Shown here: positions 6,024 to 15,800 of the stretch, piece by piece
How the letters are laid out: the number at the start of each line of letters is the position of its first letter
Position numbering within the stretch: the stretch's first letter is position 1
DNA from: an uncultured Lachnospiraceae bacterium
GTDB taxonomy: Bacteria; Bacillota; Clostridia; Lachnospirales; Lachnospiraceae
NCBI GenBank assembly: GCA_948468325.1
Contig: CAOKHR010000020.1
Location: forward strand, 1 to 16,833
DNA: 16,833 bases
Reading direction: 5' to 3'
Notes under the pieces: generated by a model
Told to the model about the DNA's origin: nothing
What the model saw: the letters and a program-made list of their open reading frames with translations, nothing else
Databases searched by the model: none
Translations under genes and position numbers: made by a program

Positions 6024-9000
6024 ATGACAAAACGTAGTTGTAAAAAACTACTAAGCTGCCTGCTGGCATTTTTGCTGACAGTGACGCCTGTGTTGTCCGG
6101 AACGCTGGATGTACAGGTAAAGGCGGCGCAACCTACAGTATGGTGTAATGTAACATCCGGAAGCGGCAACGGAGATGATTATACGGATGCATCAAAAGGA
6201 CCGGCTTCCGTATTGTTACATCAGAATCAGACGATGCCGACGGGAGGAACGTTTTCTGTTACATATGAAAAACTGGGTACGCCTTCTGCTGCAAAACTCG
6301 GCTTTTTCTATTCATATGTAGATGACGGCAACTGGGTGTATGTCGGATATAATGACACCGACCAGTGGTATTATGAGTATAAGGTGGACGGAAGCGGCGA
6401 ACATGAAAAGATAGATCTTCCGGAGCAGAATGACGGCTCAAGAACAACGTTTTCCGTATCTTCAAACCGTGAAACACTGGTTGTAAATGTAAACGACGCG
6501 AAAAAGGAAATTACAAATCAGGCATTTATCCAGGCGGCAGATAAGGCGGCCGGAAAAGGAAAATTCGGTTTCCGCGCAGGAAGCGGCACGTCGTTCCGTT
6601 TTACGGATGCAAAGCTGAATAATGCAGATTTAAGCGATGAATGGAGTTTTCTGGCAGACAATGCGGGGCAGAGTAAGACGACAGAGACAACGGCTCTGCA
6701 TACCGTATCGGGTACTGTGCTGGACCAGGAGACAAATGCTCCCATAAAGGATGCGACAGTAAGAATCGGTACAGAGAGCGCGAAAACAGCAGATGACGGG
6801 AAATTCACCATTGCCGTAGAGGCGGGTACTTATGATGTTGCAGTATCAGCGATTGGTTATGTAGCAAATACGGTTACGGGTGTAGCGGTCAGCGGTGATG
6901 TAAATCTGACAGAAGCAATTAAACTGACAAAAAGAAATGTTGTAACATATGACCATTATATCACAAGCGGTACCATTCAGGCGGCAGTCAGCGAAAACTT
7001 TCCGCAGGTATACCAGTACAAAGTGACTGTAGACGGAAATGAGAGAGTAGTTGCAGGACAGGCAGACGATCTTTCTGTTATCAAAGTAAATGGCAGCAAT
7101 ATTACACCTGTAATGGACGATGTCCAGATCAATGAGAACTCTGCAGTTTATTCTATGACATTGAAAGACGAGGCTGTGTCCATTGACATGAAGATGACGG
7201 TAAAGATTTCCGTATTGGAAAACGACCTGACCTGGGAAGTGACAGAGATCAGGAAAAATGGAGGATGTGTTAAGATTGGCACAATTGAAGTGCCGAATCT
7301 GAATCTGGTAACGATAACGGACGAGCAGAGCGACGCACAGTTTATGGGTGCGAATGTATCCGGTAATGTAAATGCCAGCGGAGATGAAGAAATTACATTT
7401 GAAAAAGGATTCTCTGCAAATGCAACCAGAGGATATGCGTACGGCTTTTTGTCTGCTGACGGAGTGAGCGCGGGCGTATGGAGCAATTCGGAGATGGCCG
7501 GAGACAGGCGTCTGGTGCGCAACAACGGCACAAACAGTATGTCTTTGACAAGCGCGGCATGGAATTATGAATACTCTACAGACAACGATGTGTCTACTTC
7601 AAGAAACTATGACGGAATACCGGTCAGCGAGCTGCCAAGCGTAAAAGTCTGTCTGGCAGGTGATGAAAATCAGGATGGCATTACAGACTGGCAGGACGGA
7701 GCGATTGCATACCGCGATATTATGAATAATCCGTATGGCTCTGAAAACACAAAAGATCTTGTGAATTACAGAATTGTAATGAATTTCAGCAGTCAGGCTA
7801 CCAATCCGTTCTTAAAAACGGCAGATAATATCAAGAAAGTATATCTGGCAACAGACGGACTTCCTCAGGCTGTTATGATGAAAGGCTTTGGAAGCGAAGG
7901 CCATGATTCCGCCAATTCGGAATATGGAAATGTCGGAGAACGTCTCGGCGGTATCGAGGATTTAAAGAAGCTGAATACAATTGCACATCAGTACAATACA
8001 CAGACAGGTATACATATCAATGCACAGGAAGCTTATCCCGAGGCACAGAGTTTTACAGATGCTCTGATTAACGGACCGAGCAGCACGGGATGGGGATGGC
8101 TGGACCAGTCATACACAATCAACCGCACCTATGATCTTGGCTCCGGGCTTCGTTATAAACGGCTTCTGCAGCTTTACGACCAGTTAAACGGCACGAATCT
8201 CTATGCAAACAAATGGCCGGGCGTTGCAGGACAGGGTAACGATGAAACGGTTGCGAGTGCAGATGTGATTGCGCAGACAGTTGCAGAGCACAAAGGAGCG
8301 GCCGAAAATCTTGATTTTATGTATCTGGATGTCTGGTACGGAGATTCCTGGGAGACACGTAAAATTGCACAGCAGTTTAATTCCCTTGGATGGAGATTTT
8401 CCACAGAGTTCGGATATGAGGGAGAATATGATTCTACCTGGCAGCACTGGGCGACAGAAGGTTCTTACGGCGGTCGCGGAGGCAAAGGCTTTAACAGCGA
8501 TGTAGCACGTTTTATCCGCAACCATCAGAAAGATTCGTTTGTCTTAAACTGGCCGTCCTACGGCGGTACGGCGGACAATCCTCTGCTTGGAGGATACGAT
8601 CTGGCAGGATTTGAAGGATGGGGCAGCAACAATAATTTTGATGAGTATATAACAAGAACTTTTGCAGTCAATCTGCCTACAAAATTCCTTCAGCATTATA
8701 AAGTTTATAAATGGGAAAATTATGCAGACGGTGAGTCTCCTGTAGGAAACCATGAGAAGCAGATTACATTAAAGAGCGACGACGGGAAAGATACGGTAGT
8801 TGTAACCAGGAATGAAGAACAGAGACCGGAAGTCAGCCCTACGAATTACAATTTTGTTGAGAGAACAATTACTTTAAACAATAAAAAGATTTTAGATGAT
8901 GTGACATATCTTCTGCCGTGGACAGACAGTGAGACAAACGAAGAAAAATTGTATCACTATAATTATGACGGCGGAACAACGACCTGGGAAGTGCCTGACA

Positions 9001-12000
9001 GCTGGACGAATCTGGCAAATGTTAAGATTTACAGGCTGACAGATGCAGGAAGAACAGAAGGGAAGACAGTCGCAGTATCCGGGGGAAAAGTTACTCTGAC
9101 TGCAGAAGCAGATACGCCGTATGTTGTAATCAAAGGTACTGCAAACGCAGCGAAAAAGACTGTGAATGACTGGAGTACTTACGCACATGTAAAAGATACT
9201 GGATTTAACGGTTATGCAGGCACAGGCAGCGGCGATGTGCTGGACGGCAGTGTGTGGTCGGGAGACATTACGGATGCCAGAGTTGTGCGCGTTGCAAGCG
9301 GCAATAAATATCTACGGATGGGCAGCGAGAACGGAAAGCAGACAATTTCGACGCCGATTACGGATTTAAAAGCCGGAACAAATTATGTTGCACAGGTTTA
9401 TGTAGACAACAAGAGCAATGCAAAAGCATGGATTAAAGTAACAGGAGGGGAAAAGAGTGTTTCCAACTACACTTTAAGATCTATTGCAGGCAATTATCCG
9501 AGGTGTGACGCCCATAACGTAAATGCGTTAAGCGGAAGCAATATGCAGCTGATGCTGGTTTCTTTTACGGCAAAGAGTCCTACGGCAACTTTAATTCTGG
9601 AACGTGAGGCGGGTAAAGGAGTTACTTATTTTGACGATATCCGCATCATAGAAAAGACTTTAAATAATTTCAAAGCGGACGGCAGCTTTGAGCAGGATTT
9701 TGAAACAGTAACAGGCGGACTGTATCCGTTTGTTATGGGACCGGCACAGGGCGTAGACGACCAGGTAACGCATCTGTCCGAAAAGAATGATCCCTACACG
9801 CAGTCCGGATGGGGCAACGTAATACTGGATGACGTGATTGAGGGCAAATGGTCTTTGAAATATCACAGAACGAATGGCGGAAGCGGTACAGAGCAGGGTA
9901 TACTTTATCGTACAATTCCTCAGAATCTCAGGTTTGAATCAGGAGAAACGTATGAAGTCAGCTTTGATTACCAGGCCGGGTGCTCCGATTCATTTTATGT
10001 TGTTGTCGGCGACGGGGAACAGGTTGTCAGACAGTATGAGAAATTTGACGGTACGGCAGCACCCGCAGCCAAGCAGAAATCTACTACTGGGAAATTTACA
10101 TTCGGTATGACCGGCTCCGGCAGCGAGCAGTCATGGTTTGGAATCGCTACAGTCAATACATCGGCTTCAGGGCCTTACGGGCAGGCAGACTTTGTCCTTG
10201 ACAATCTGAAAGTCAGAAAGGTCGGAGCTGCGATACATCCGGGTTCCGCTACGGTTTCATCGGCAAAAGATCCGGTGGAATTTACGGTAAGCTTCGACAG
10301 TGAACTCGACAACAAAAATGCGGTTACATGGAGTTCTTCCGATTCGTCCGTAGCGCGTGTCGTTCCGGATCCGGAGGATTCGAAAAAATGCAGGGTATAC
10401 TTTGTCGGTTTTGGCGATGCGGAAATTACCGCGGAGACAACAGTGAATTTTGAAGCGGTTACGTTAAAAGGCAGCGTTTCATTTCCGGAATATTATGAAC
10501 TTGACGATAAAGATAAAAAAGAGGCGAAGTTTAAAGGCGCATGGGCCAATACGGAGGCAGAGCCAGATGGCGATACTGCAGAAATGGCTATAGACGGTAA
10601 AGCAGGAACGCAGTGGCATTCTAATTATCATGCAGGGTTTGCCGCATCAGAGTCGAATCCGGCTATTATTACAGTTGAACTGGAAGACGGAGACAATATT
10701 TCAAATTATAACAGAGTTACAATTTTACAGAGAAATAACAATGTAAACGGACTGGTTCAGAAATATAAGTGTATTGTCGGAGATAATTACAATCAAGAGA
10801 CACATGAGATCACAGGCAACGTATCTTCTACCGAGATTATTACAGCCGCAAACAGCGGACAGGGAGAAAAAGAAAGATGTGTGCTTCCAGTCGGGGCACA
10901 GGGAAAATATCTCCAGATTCAGGTGATGCAGGGATATGGAAATCATGCATCCATTGCGGAAATTAATCTGGATAAAGTCGGCAGCAACAATACGGAAGCA
11001 GAAAGTGAAAATATAAATGCAAGCGCCGCGAAATGGTCAGAAGATGCAAAAGCAGCGCTGACGGCAGCCATAAGCAGTGCGAAGGCTGTTTATGACAAGG
11101 GACGGGGCGATTATTCACAGGAAAGCTGGACAGCGTTTGAAGCGGCATACCAGGCTGCGGACGCGGGCAAAAACGGTACGGATACAAATACGTTGATTGG
11201 ACTGCATCAAACACTTGCGAATGCACAGAGCGGACTTGTTGTCACAGAAGCAGCCGCAAGGCAGAAAGTTACGGAAGAGCTTGATAAGGCAGGGGAAATT
11301 GGTACGACAAACCAGGGCGGTTATACGGCGGAAAGCTGGAAAGCCTATACAGATGCATATCAGGCGGCAAGTGAAAGCGGAAGCGTTTCAGATCCGGCGA
11401 AAATAATCCGTTTGCAGGAAGCCCTTAAATATGCGATGGCTAATCTGGAAACAGAAGCCCAAAGAGCTCAAAGAGAGCTGAAAGAAGCATTGAATGCGGC
11501 GGCGAAGATAAAAGAAGCCGGTAAAGGCGATTACACGGCAGAAAGCTGGAATGCATTTACAGATGCATATAATGCGGCAGAAAAAGGACAAACGCTTACA
11601 GATGCTGAAAAACTGGATGAACTTCGAATTGTTTTGGAAAATACGCAGTACAATTTCCGCACCAATTTACAGGAAGCAAAGCAGAGGCTGGGACTTGCGC
11701 TGAAAGCAGCAGGAGAGAAGATCGGCCTGGGACAGGGCGATTATGCGGACGCAAGCTGGAATGCATATGTGAGTGCATATGGCAATGCTTTTGCATCGCT
11801 GGATACAGGAAGAACAGATAATCTGGACGCGTTATATGCTGCACTTTTGAAAGCAGAAAGCGAACTGGATACTGATGCAGGCGTTGCACAGAAAGCGCTG
11901 GCAGGCGTATTAAGCGCAGCCGCTTCCATAAAGAACGCCGGACAGAAGAATTATACAACAGAGAGCTGGAACGCATTCCTGGCAGCATATGCGGCGGCAG

Positions 12001-12527
12001 AGGCCGGAAAGAATTCAAATGACCCGGCACAGCTTCTGGCTTTGCAGCAGGCGCTTGTCGCTGCGCAGAATGGTCTTACGGAAGCAGCGCCAGAGGGACT
12101 GCAGCTTAAGGAATACACCGATGCAAAGACAGGAATGAAATATAAGGTAACGAGTGTCAGCAAAAAGACAGTGAAGCTTGTTAAAGCAAAAGATAAAGCC
12201 ACTGTAAATATTCCTGCAACGGTAACGTTTGAAGGAGTAAGCTGTAAAGTTACAGTAATCGGCAGCAAGGCATTTAACGGATGCAAAAAATTAAAGACAG
12301 TTACGATCGGCAATAATGTAACGACAATTGAGGCAAATGCATTCTTTAATTGTAAGAAGCTGACAAAGGTAAATGTCGGAAAGAAATTAAGCAAAGTAAA
12401 CAAGAACGCATTTAAGAAATGTACGGCAAAGAAGATTACCGTAAAACTGCCAAAGAACTTAAAGAAGAATAAGAAGCTGAAAAATCAGCTGACAAAGGCG
12501 GGAATCAAGAAAAATAAGATAAAATAA
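6024..12527 (+). CDS. Secreted GH101 endo-alpha-N-acetylgalactosaminidase with FIVAR and LRR tail
   Basis: This is a 2167-residue exported enzyme. GH101 enzymes release Gal-beta-1,3-GalNAc (core 1) from Ser/Thr of mucin-type glycoproteins with retention. Rough architecture: signal peptide 1-35 (cleavage after VKAA); ConA-like sandwich 36-205; carboxypeptidase-regulatory-like domain 226-304; GH101 N-terminal sandwich 310-590 with an EF-hand-like loop Asp547-Asp558; (beta/alpha)8 catalytic barrel about 600-890; beta domain 905-1035; two galactose-binding-like jelly rolls about 1046-1205 and 1225-1400; Ig-like (Big2) 1402-1488; F5/8 type C (CBM32-like) 1499-1653; five FIVAR-type 70-residue repeats about 1673-2022; BspA-like leucine-rich repeats 2030-2167. 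The probable nucleophile is Asp769 in YLDVWY and the acid/base Glu795 in FSTEFG. It has no LPXTG motif; the lysine-rich LRR tail may hold it at the surface. A terminator follows it. Family assignment is firm; domain borders are estimates. Confidence 0.93.
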   Translation: MTKRSCKKLLSCLLAFLLTVTPVLSGTLDVQVKAAQPTVWCNVTSGSGNGDDYTDASKGPASVLLHQNQTMPTGGTFSVTYEKLGTPSAAKLGFFYSYVDDGNWVYVGYNDTDQWYYEYKVDGSGEHEKIDLPEQNDGSRTTFSVSSNRETLVVNVNDAKKEITNQAFIQAADKAAGKGKFGFRAGSGTSFRFTDAKLNNADLSDEWSFLADNAGQSKTTETTALHTVSGTVLDQETNAPIKDATVRIGTESAKTADDGKFTIAVEAGTYDVAVSAIGYVANTVTGVAVSGDVNLTEAIKLTKRNVVTYDHYITSGTIQAAVSENFPQVYQYKVTVDGNERVVAGQADDLSVIKVNGSNITPVMDDVQINENSAVYSMTLKDEAVSIDMKMTVKISVLENDLTWEVTEIRKNGGCVKIGTIEVPNLNLVTITDEQSDAQFMGANVSGNVNASGDEEITFEKGFSANATRGYAYGFLSADGVSAGVWSNSEMAGDRRLVRNNGTNSMSLTSAAWNYEYSTDNDVSTSRNYDGIPVSELPSVKVCLAGDENQDGITDWQDGAIAYRDIMNNPYGSENTKDLVNYRIVMNFSSQATNPFLKTADNIKKVYLATDGLPQAVMMKGFGSEGHDSANSEYGNVGERLGGIEDLKKLNTIAHQYNTQTGIHINAQEAYPEAQSFTDALINGPSSTGWGWLDQSYTINRTYDLGSGLRYKRLLQLYDQLNGTNLYANKWPGVAGQGNDETVASADVIAQTVAEHKGAAENLDFMYLDVWYGDSWETRKIAQQFNSLGWRFSTEFGYEGEYDSTWQHWATEGSYGGRGGKGFNSDVARFIRNHQKDSFVLNWPSYGGTADNPLLGGYDLAGFEGWGSNNNFDEYITRTFAVNLPTKFLQHYKVYKWENYADGESPVGNHEKQITLKSDDGKDTVVVTRNEEQRPEVSPTNYNFVERTITLNNKKILDDVTYLLPWTDSETNEEKLYHYNYDGGTTTWEVPDSWTNLANVKIYRLTDAGRTEGKTVAVSGGKVTLTAEADTPYVVIKGTANAAKKTVNDWSTYAHVKDTGFNGYAGTGSGDVLDGSVWSGDITDARVVRVASGNKYLRMGSENGKQTISTPITDLKAGTNYVAQVYVDNKSNAKAWIKVTGGEKSVSNYTLRSIAGNYPRCDAHNVNALSGSNMQLMLVSFTAKSPTATLILEREAGKGVTYFDDIRIIEKTLNNFKADGSFEQDFETVTGGLYPFVMGPAQGVDDQVTHLSEKNDPYTQSGWGNVILDDVIEGKWSLKYHRTNGGSGTEQGILYRTIPQNLRFESGETYEVSFDYQAGCSDSFYVVVGDGEQVVRQYEKFDGTAAPAAKQKSTTGKFTFGMTGSGSEQSWFGIATVNTSASGPYGQADFVLDNLKVRKVGAAIHPGSATVSSAKDPVEFTVSFDSELDNKNAVTWSSSDSSVARVVPDPEDSKKCRVYFVGFGDAEITAETTVNFEAVTLKGSVSFPEYYELDDKDKKEAKFKGAWANTEAEPDGDTAEMAIDGKAGTQWHSNYHAGFAASESNPAIITVELEDGDNISNYNRVTILQRNNNVNGLVQKYKCIVGDNYNQETHEITGNVSSTEIITAANSGQGEKERCVLPVGAQGKYLQIQVMQGYGNHASIAEINLDKVGSNNTEAESENINASAAKWSEDAKAALTAAISSAKAVYDKGRGDYSQESWTAFEAAYQAADAGKNGTDTNTLIGLHQTLANAQSGLVVTEAAARQKVTEELDKAGEIGTTNQGGYTAESWKAYTDAYQAASESGSVSDPAKIIRLQEALKYAMANLETEAQRAQRELKEALNAAAKIKEAGKGDYTAESWNAFTDAYNAAEKGQTLTDAEKLDELRIVLENTQYNFRTNLQEAKQRLGLALKAAGEKIGLGQGDYADASWNAYVSAYGNAFASLDTGRTDNLDALYAALLKAESELDTDAGVAQKALAGVLSAAASIKNAGQKNYTTESWNAFLAAYAAAEAGKNSNDPAQLLALQQALVAAQNGLTEAAPEGLQLKEYTDAKTGMKYKVTSVSKKTVKLVKAKDKATVNIPATVTFEGVSCKVTVIGSKAFNGCKKLKTVTIGNNVTTIEANAFFNCKKLTKVNVGKKLSKVNKNAFKKCTAKKITVKLPKNLKKNKKLKNQLTKAGIKKNKIK
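11040..12089 (+). repeat. Five in-frame 210-bp repeats encoding FIVAR-type modules
   Basis: Within the first GH101 gene the motif Y-(T/S/A)-x-(E/A)-S-W-x-A-(F/Y) recurs five times with its tryptophan codon at 11127, 11337, 11547, 11757 and 11967 (Trp1702, 1772, 1842, 1912, 1982). The spacing is exactly 70 residues each time, with no insertions or deletions. Each unit reads as helical, alanine-rich sequence with a glycine-aspartate-tyrosine turn before the motif, like FIVAR or sugar-binding-associated three-helix modules of clostridial surface enzymes. The units are diverged in sequence, so they are old duplications. Unit borders are arbitrary. Confidence 0.85.
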
Positions 12528-12585
12528 ACCACAGGTTTTTGTGAAACTCCGGAAGAGAAAAGCCTGGTGGCATTAAGTTAAGAGA

Positions 12586-12622
12586 ATCTCACGTCACAGA
12601 AGTTGTGGCGTGGGATTTTTTT
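12586..12622 (+). terminator. Strong intrinsic terminator after the first GH101 gene
   Basis: A 13-bp stem (ATCTCACGTCACA at 12586-12598 with TGTGGCGTGGGAT at 12604-12616, two G-U pairs) closes a 5-base loop and runs straight into seven T residues (12616-12622). It lies 59 bases after the stop codon. It separates the two GH101 genes into independent transcription units. Confidence 0.9.
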
Positions 12623-12690
12623 ATGCAAGCCATTGGAGATAAGCTCCCATCTTTTTTGTGCAAAAACACTATATAAAGCAGAAAAATAAT

Positions 12691-12719
12691 TTGATTTTTT
12701 GTGGATTTTATGAGATAAT
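12691..12719 (+). promoter_or_regulatory. Promoter of the second GH101 gene
   Basis: TTGATT at 12691-12696 (4 of 6) and GATAAT at 12714-12719 (5 of 6) are 17 bases apart. TGA at 12711-12713 directly before the -10 again gives an extended -10, as in the promoter of the first GH101 gene. The predicted start is near 12726, leaving a leader of about 80 bases. The ribosome binding site is AAGGAGG at 12792-12798. Between the terminator and this promoter (12623-12690) I see only a weak hairpin with a T-run near 12634-12657. Confidence 0.6.
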
Positions 12720-12731
12720 AAAATACATCTA

Positions 12732-12764
12732 TGCGTTATGTCAGAGGAGCATCAGACAAATGCA
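12732..12764 (+). promoter_or_regulatory. Leader hairpin before the second GH101 gene
   Basis: TGCGTTaTGTC (12732-12742) can pair with GACAAATGCA (12755-12764), giving ten base pairs with one bulged A and one G-U pair. The 12-base loop contains the Shine-Dalgarno-like AGAGGAG (12743-12749). That site could also serve a tiny frame ATG-CAG-AAA-AAT-TAA at 12760-12774 (Met-Gln-Lys-Asn). The function is unproven and a chance fold is possible. Confidence 0.3.
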
Positions 12765-12805
12765 GAAAAATTAACTATTTTAAGAGGGAAGAAGGAGGAT
12801 TTATT

Positions 12806-15800
12806 ATGAAAACACATGGTTGTAAAAGACTTCTAAGCTGTCTTTTGGCCTTTGTGCTGGCGCTGATGCCTGTGGCGTCTGAACTGCCGGCCCTGCAGGT
12901 GAAAGCGGCGGGGGTACCGTGGAATTATGTAAAAGCGGGGGACGGGAATGGAAACAGTCATTCTTATGATAATGCAGCAGCAGAACCGGCACCCGCAGCC
13001 GTGCTTTTAAACCAGTCGGCAGCGATGCCGCTGAATGGAAGCATGCGCACAAAATTGCGTTTTGTCAATGAAAATCCGGCAGAAAATGCCAAATTTGGCA
13101 TTTTCTATACGTATCAGGATGCTGAACACTGGATTTATGTAGGATATGATAAAACCAATAAGTGGTATTACCAGTATAAGAATGGTACGAATGAAAATTA
13201 TGGTTCTCTGACATTTTCACCGGAAATTCCTGTTCCGGAAGCCAACAAAGAGTATACAATCAGTATTTCTCTTTTAAATGAAGCACTTCAAGTGGATATT
13301 ACGGAAGGCACGAAAACAAATACGGCAAAAGGATCATTTCCGCCGCTGTTTGAACTTACAAAGGCAATAAACGGAGTGGGAAAATTCGGGTTCCGTGCCG
13401 GAAAAGAAGATGTGGCGACAGAATTTATGTTCCGCGATGTTTTCTGCGGTGAAGCGAATCAGGATGCCGCTTCATGGGCATTTCTGCTTCCGACTCTCGG
13501 TTCGGCGATAGAAACGAGGGAAATCCAGACATATGCAGTCAGCGGAACTGTTTTAAAACCGGATGGAACTCCGATGGAAGGCGCAACCGTAAGGCTTGCG
13601 GGGCAGAGCGCCGTAACGGATGCAGAAGGAAAGTACAGCATAAGCGGTATTGAAAACGGAACGTATGAAATTGCCGTATCTGCACAGAAATATGCTGCGG
13701 CGTCTGTGAGTATTACAGTAAAAGACGGCGCTTTGACAGTGGATCCTATACGTCTTTCCGAACAACAGGCGGCAGATTATGATACATTTATCGAATCATC
13801 TCAGATGAAAGCTGCAATTGATAAGACATTTCCACGGGTAATGCAGTATGAGATGAAAACGGGGGCAGCCCAGGGAAAGAAATTTATTGGACAGGAAGAA
13901 GAGATTCGCGTTTTCGAAATTAATAAGAAAGAGATCTCGCCTACATTAAAAAATTTTGTTTTAAACGCGGACAGCGCAGTTTATACGCTGGGACTGGCGG
14001 ATGCAGAAAGCCAGATTAACATGGATATGGAAGTTACCATCCGGGTCAGTGAAAATGATTTGATTTGGGAAGTGACGAAAATAACAAAAGGAAACGGCTG
14101 CGTGAAGATTAATACAATCGAGGTACCGCAGTTAAATCTGATTACGATTGATGACGGGCAGGAAAATACCCAGTTTAAAGGCGCGGTAAATTCCGGTGAT
14201 GTTAATTCAAGCGGCGACAGAGAAATTACGTTTAGCAGAGGATTTATTGCGAATGATACAGGTTCTTACGGTTATGGATTCCTCTCCGCGGACGGCTTAA
14301 GCGCAGGACTGTGGAGCAATTCCGAAGCGCTCGGAGACAGGAGAATTGTCAGAAATAATGGAAACAATACAATTTCCCTGACAAGCAATGCATGGTATTA
14401 TGATTACGGCGATGATCCAAAGTCAGCGGAATATGAGTACACGCCGGTCAGCGAACTGCCGTGCGCAAAAGTCTGCATTGCGCCTGATTTGAATGAGGAC
14501 GGCATTGCCGACTGGCAGGATGGCGCAATTGCGTACCGCGACATTATGAATAATCCGTACGGTTCGGAAAATGTGCCGGAGCTTGTAAATTACCGTATTG
14601 TTATGAATCTTGGCAGCCTTGGACCCAATCCGTTTATGAAAACCGCGGATAATGTAAAGAAAGTTTATCTGGCGACAGACGGGCTTCCGCAGTCAATTAT
14701 GTTAAAAGGTTTTGGAAATGAAGGCCACGATTCCGCAAATTCAGAATACGGCGGCGTTGCAGAACGTCTCGGCGGGATTGAAGACCTGAAAAAGCTGAAT
14801 AAAATCGCGCACCAGTACAATACGCAGGTGGGCATTCACGTCAACGCACAGGAAGCATACCCGGAAGCGCAGACTTTTTCAGATGATCTGCTGGTTCCGT
14901 CTGAGATTATGCGTCCGACGACATGGGGATGGATGGACGCTTCCTATGAAATTGATAAAATCAAAGACCTGGGAACGGGACTTCGTTATAAGAGATTTTT
15001 ACAGCTCTATGACCAGTTAAACGGAACCTCTCTTTATCTGAATAAATGGCCGGGCGTAGCCGGACAGGGCGAGCCGGAAGAAGAGGTGCTGCCGGACGCT
15101 GCGACAATTCAAAAGACGGTGGCGGAACATCTCGATAATCCGGAAGATTTAGATTATATTTATCTGGACGTATGGTATCAGGATTCCTGGGAATCCAGAA
15201 AAATCGCACAGCAGGTAAATTCTCTGGGATGGAGATTCTCTACAGAGTTTGGTACATCCTGTGAATACGATTCCACCTGGCAGCACTGGGCGACAGAAGG
15301 CCATTACGGCGGATCTACCGGAAAAGGCAATAACTCGGAAGTTATGCGTTTTCTGCGCAACCATCAGAGAGACTCTTTCGTACTGAACTACCCGAGTTTT
15401 GGCGGTGAAGCGGACAATCCGCTGCTTGGGCATTTTAATCTGAGCGGTTTTGAAGGCTGGGGCAGCAGTAATGACAGCTATAATGATTACATAAGGATTA
15501 CTTTTACGGAAAATCTTCCCGCAAAATTTTTACAGCATTATCTGATTACCAAATGGGTGGATTATACCGGTACAAACGGCGATGTTTCACCGGCCGGAAG
15601 CAAAGCGAAAGAGATTACGTTAAAGAGCTCCGACGGAGAGGATACGGTTGTCGTAACGAGAAATACACAGCAGCGTCAGGATACGATTATTGAAAGAACG
15701 ATTACGTTAAACAGCACGAAGGTGCTGGATGACGGAGCTTATCTGCTCCCCTGGAACGACTGGGAGACAAAGCAGGAAAAGCTTTATCACTGGAATTATG

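Noticed and set aside
6039..6062. Possible lipobox (LLSC) in the signal peptide of the first GH101 protein
   Set aside because: The cysteine lies before the hydrophobic core and not after it, so lipoprotein processing there is not credible; an AxA-like cleavage near VKAA fits better.
7148..7531. Long - strand open frames opposite the GH101 genes and hemB
   Set aside because: They are antisense shadows of strongly coding + strand genes, with no ribosome sites or recognisable domains.
12526..12540. Small hairpin AAACC-ACA-GGTTT with T-run right at the stop of the first GH101 gene
   Set aside because: The stem has only five mostly A-T-rich pairs. The 13-bp stem at 12586-12622 is the convincing terminator.
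12634..12657. Second terminator-like hairpin (GGAG/CTCC followed by T6)
   Set aside because: The stem is only about four pairs with a loose loop. It may add to termination but cannot be called by itself.
12731..12805. In-frame N-terminal extension of the second GH101 protein from ATG 12731
   Set aside because: There is no suitable ribosome site before it, it would bury the signal peptide 25 residues inside, and the paralog aligns from the ATG at 12806.
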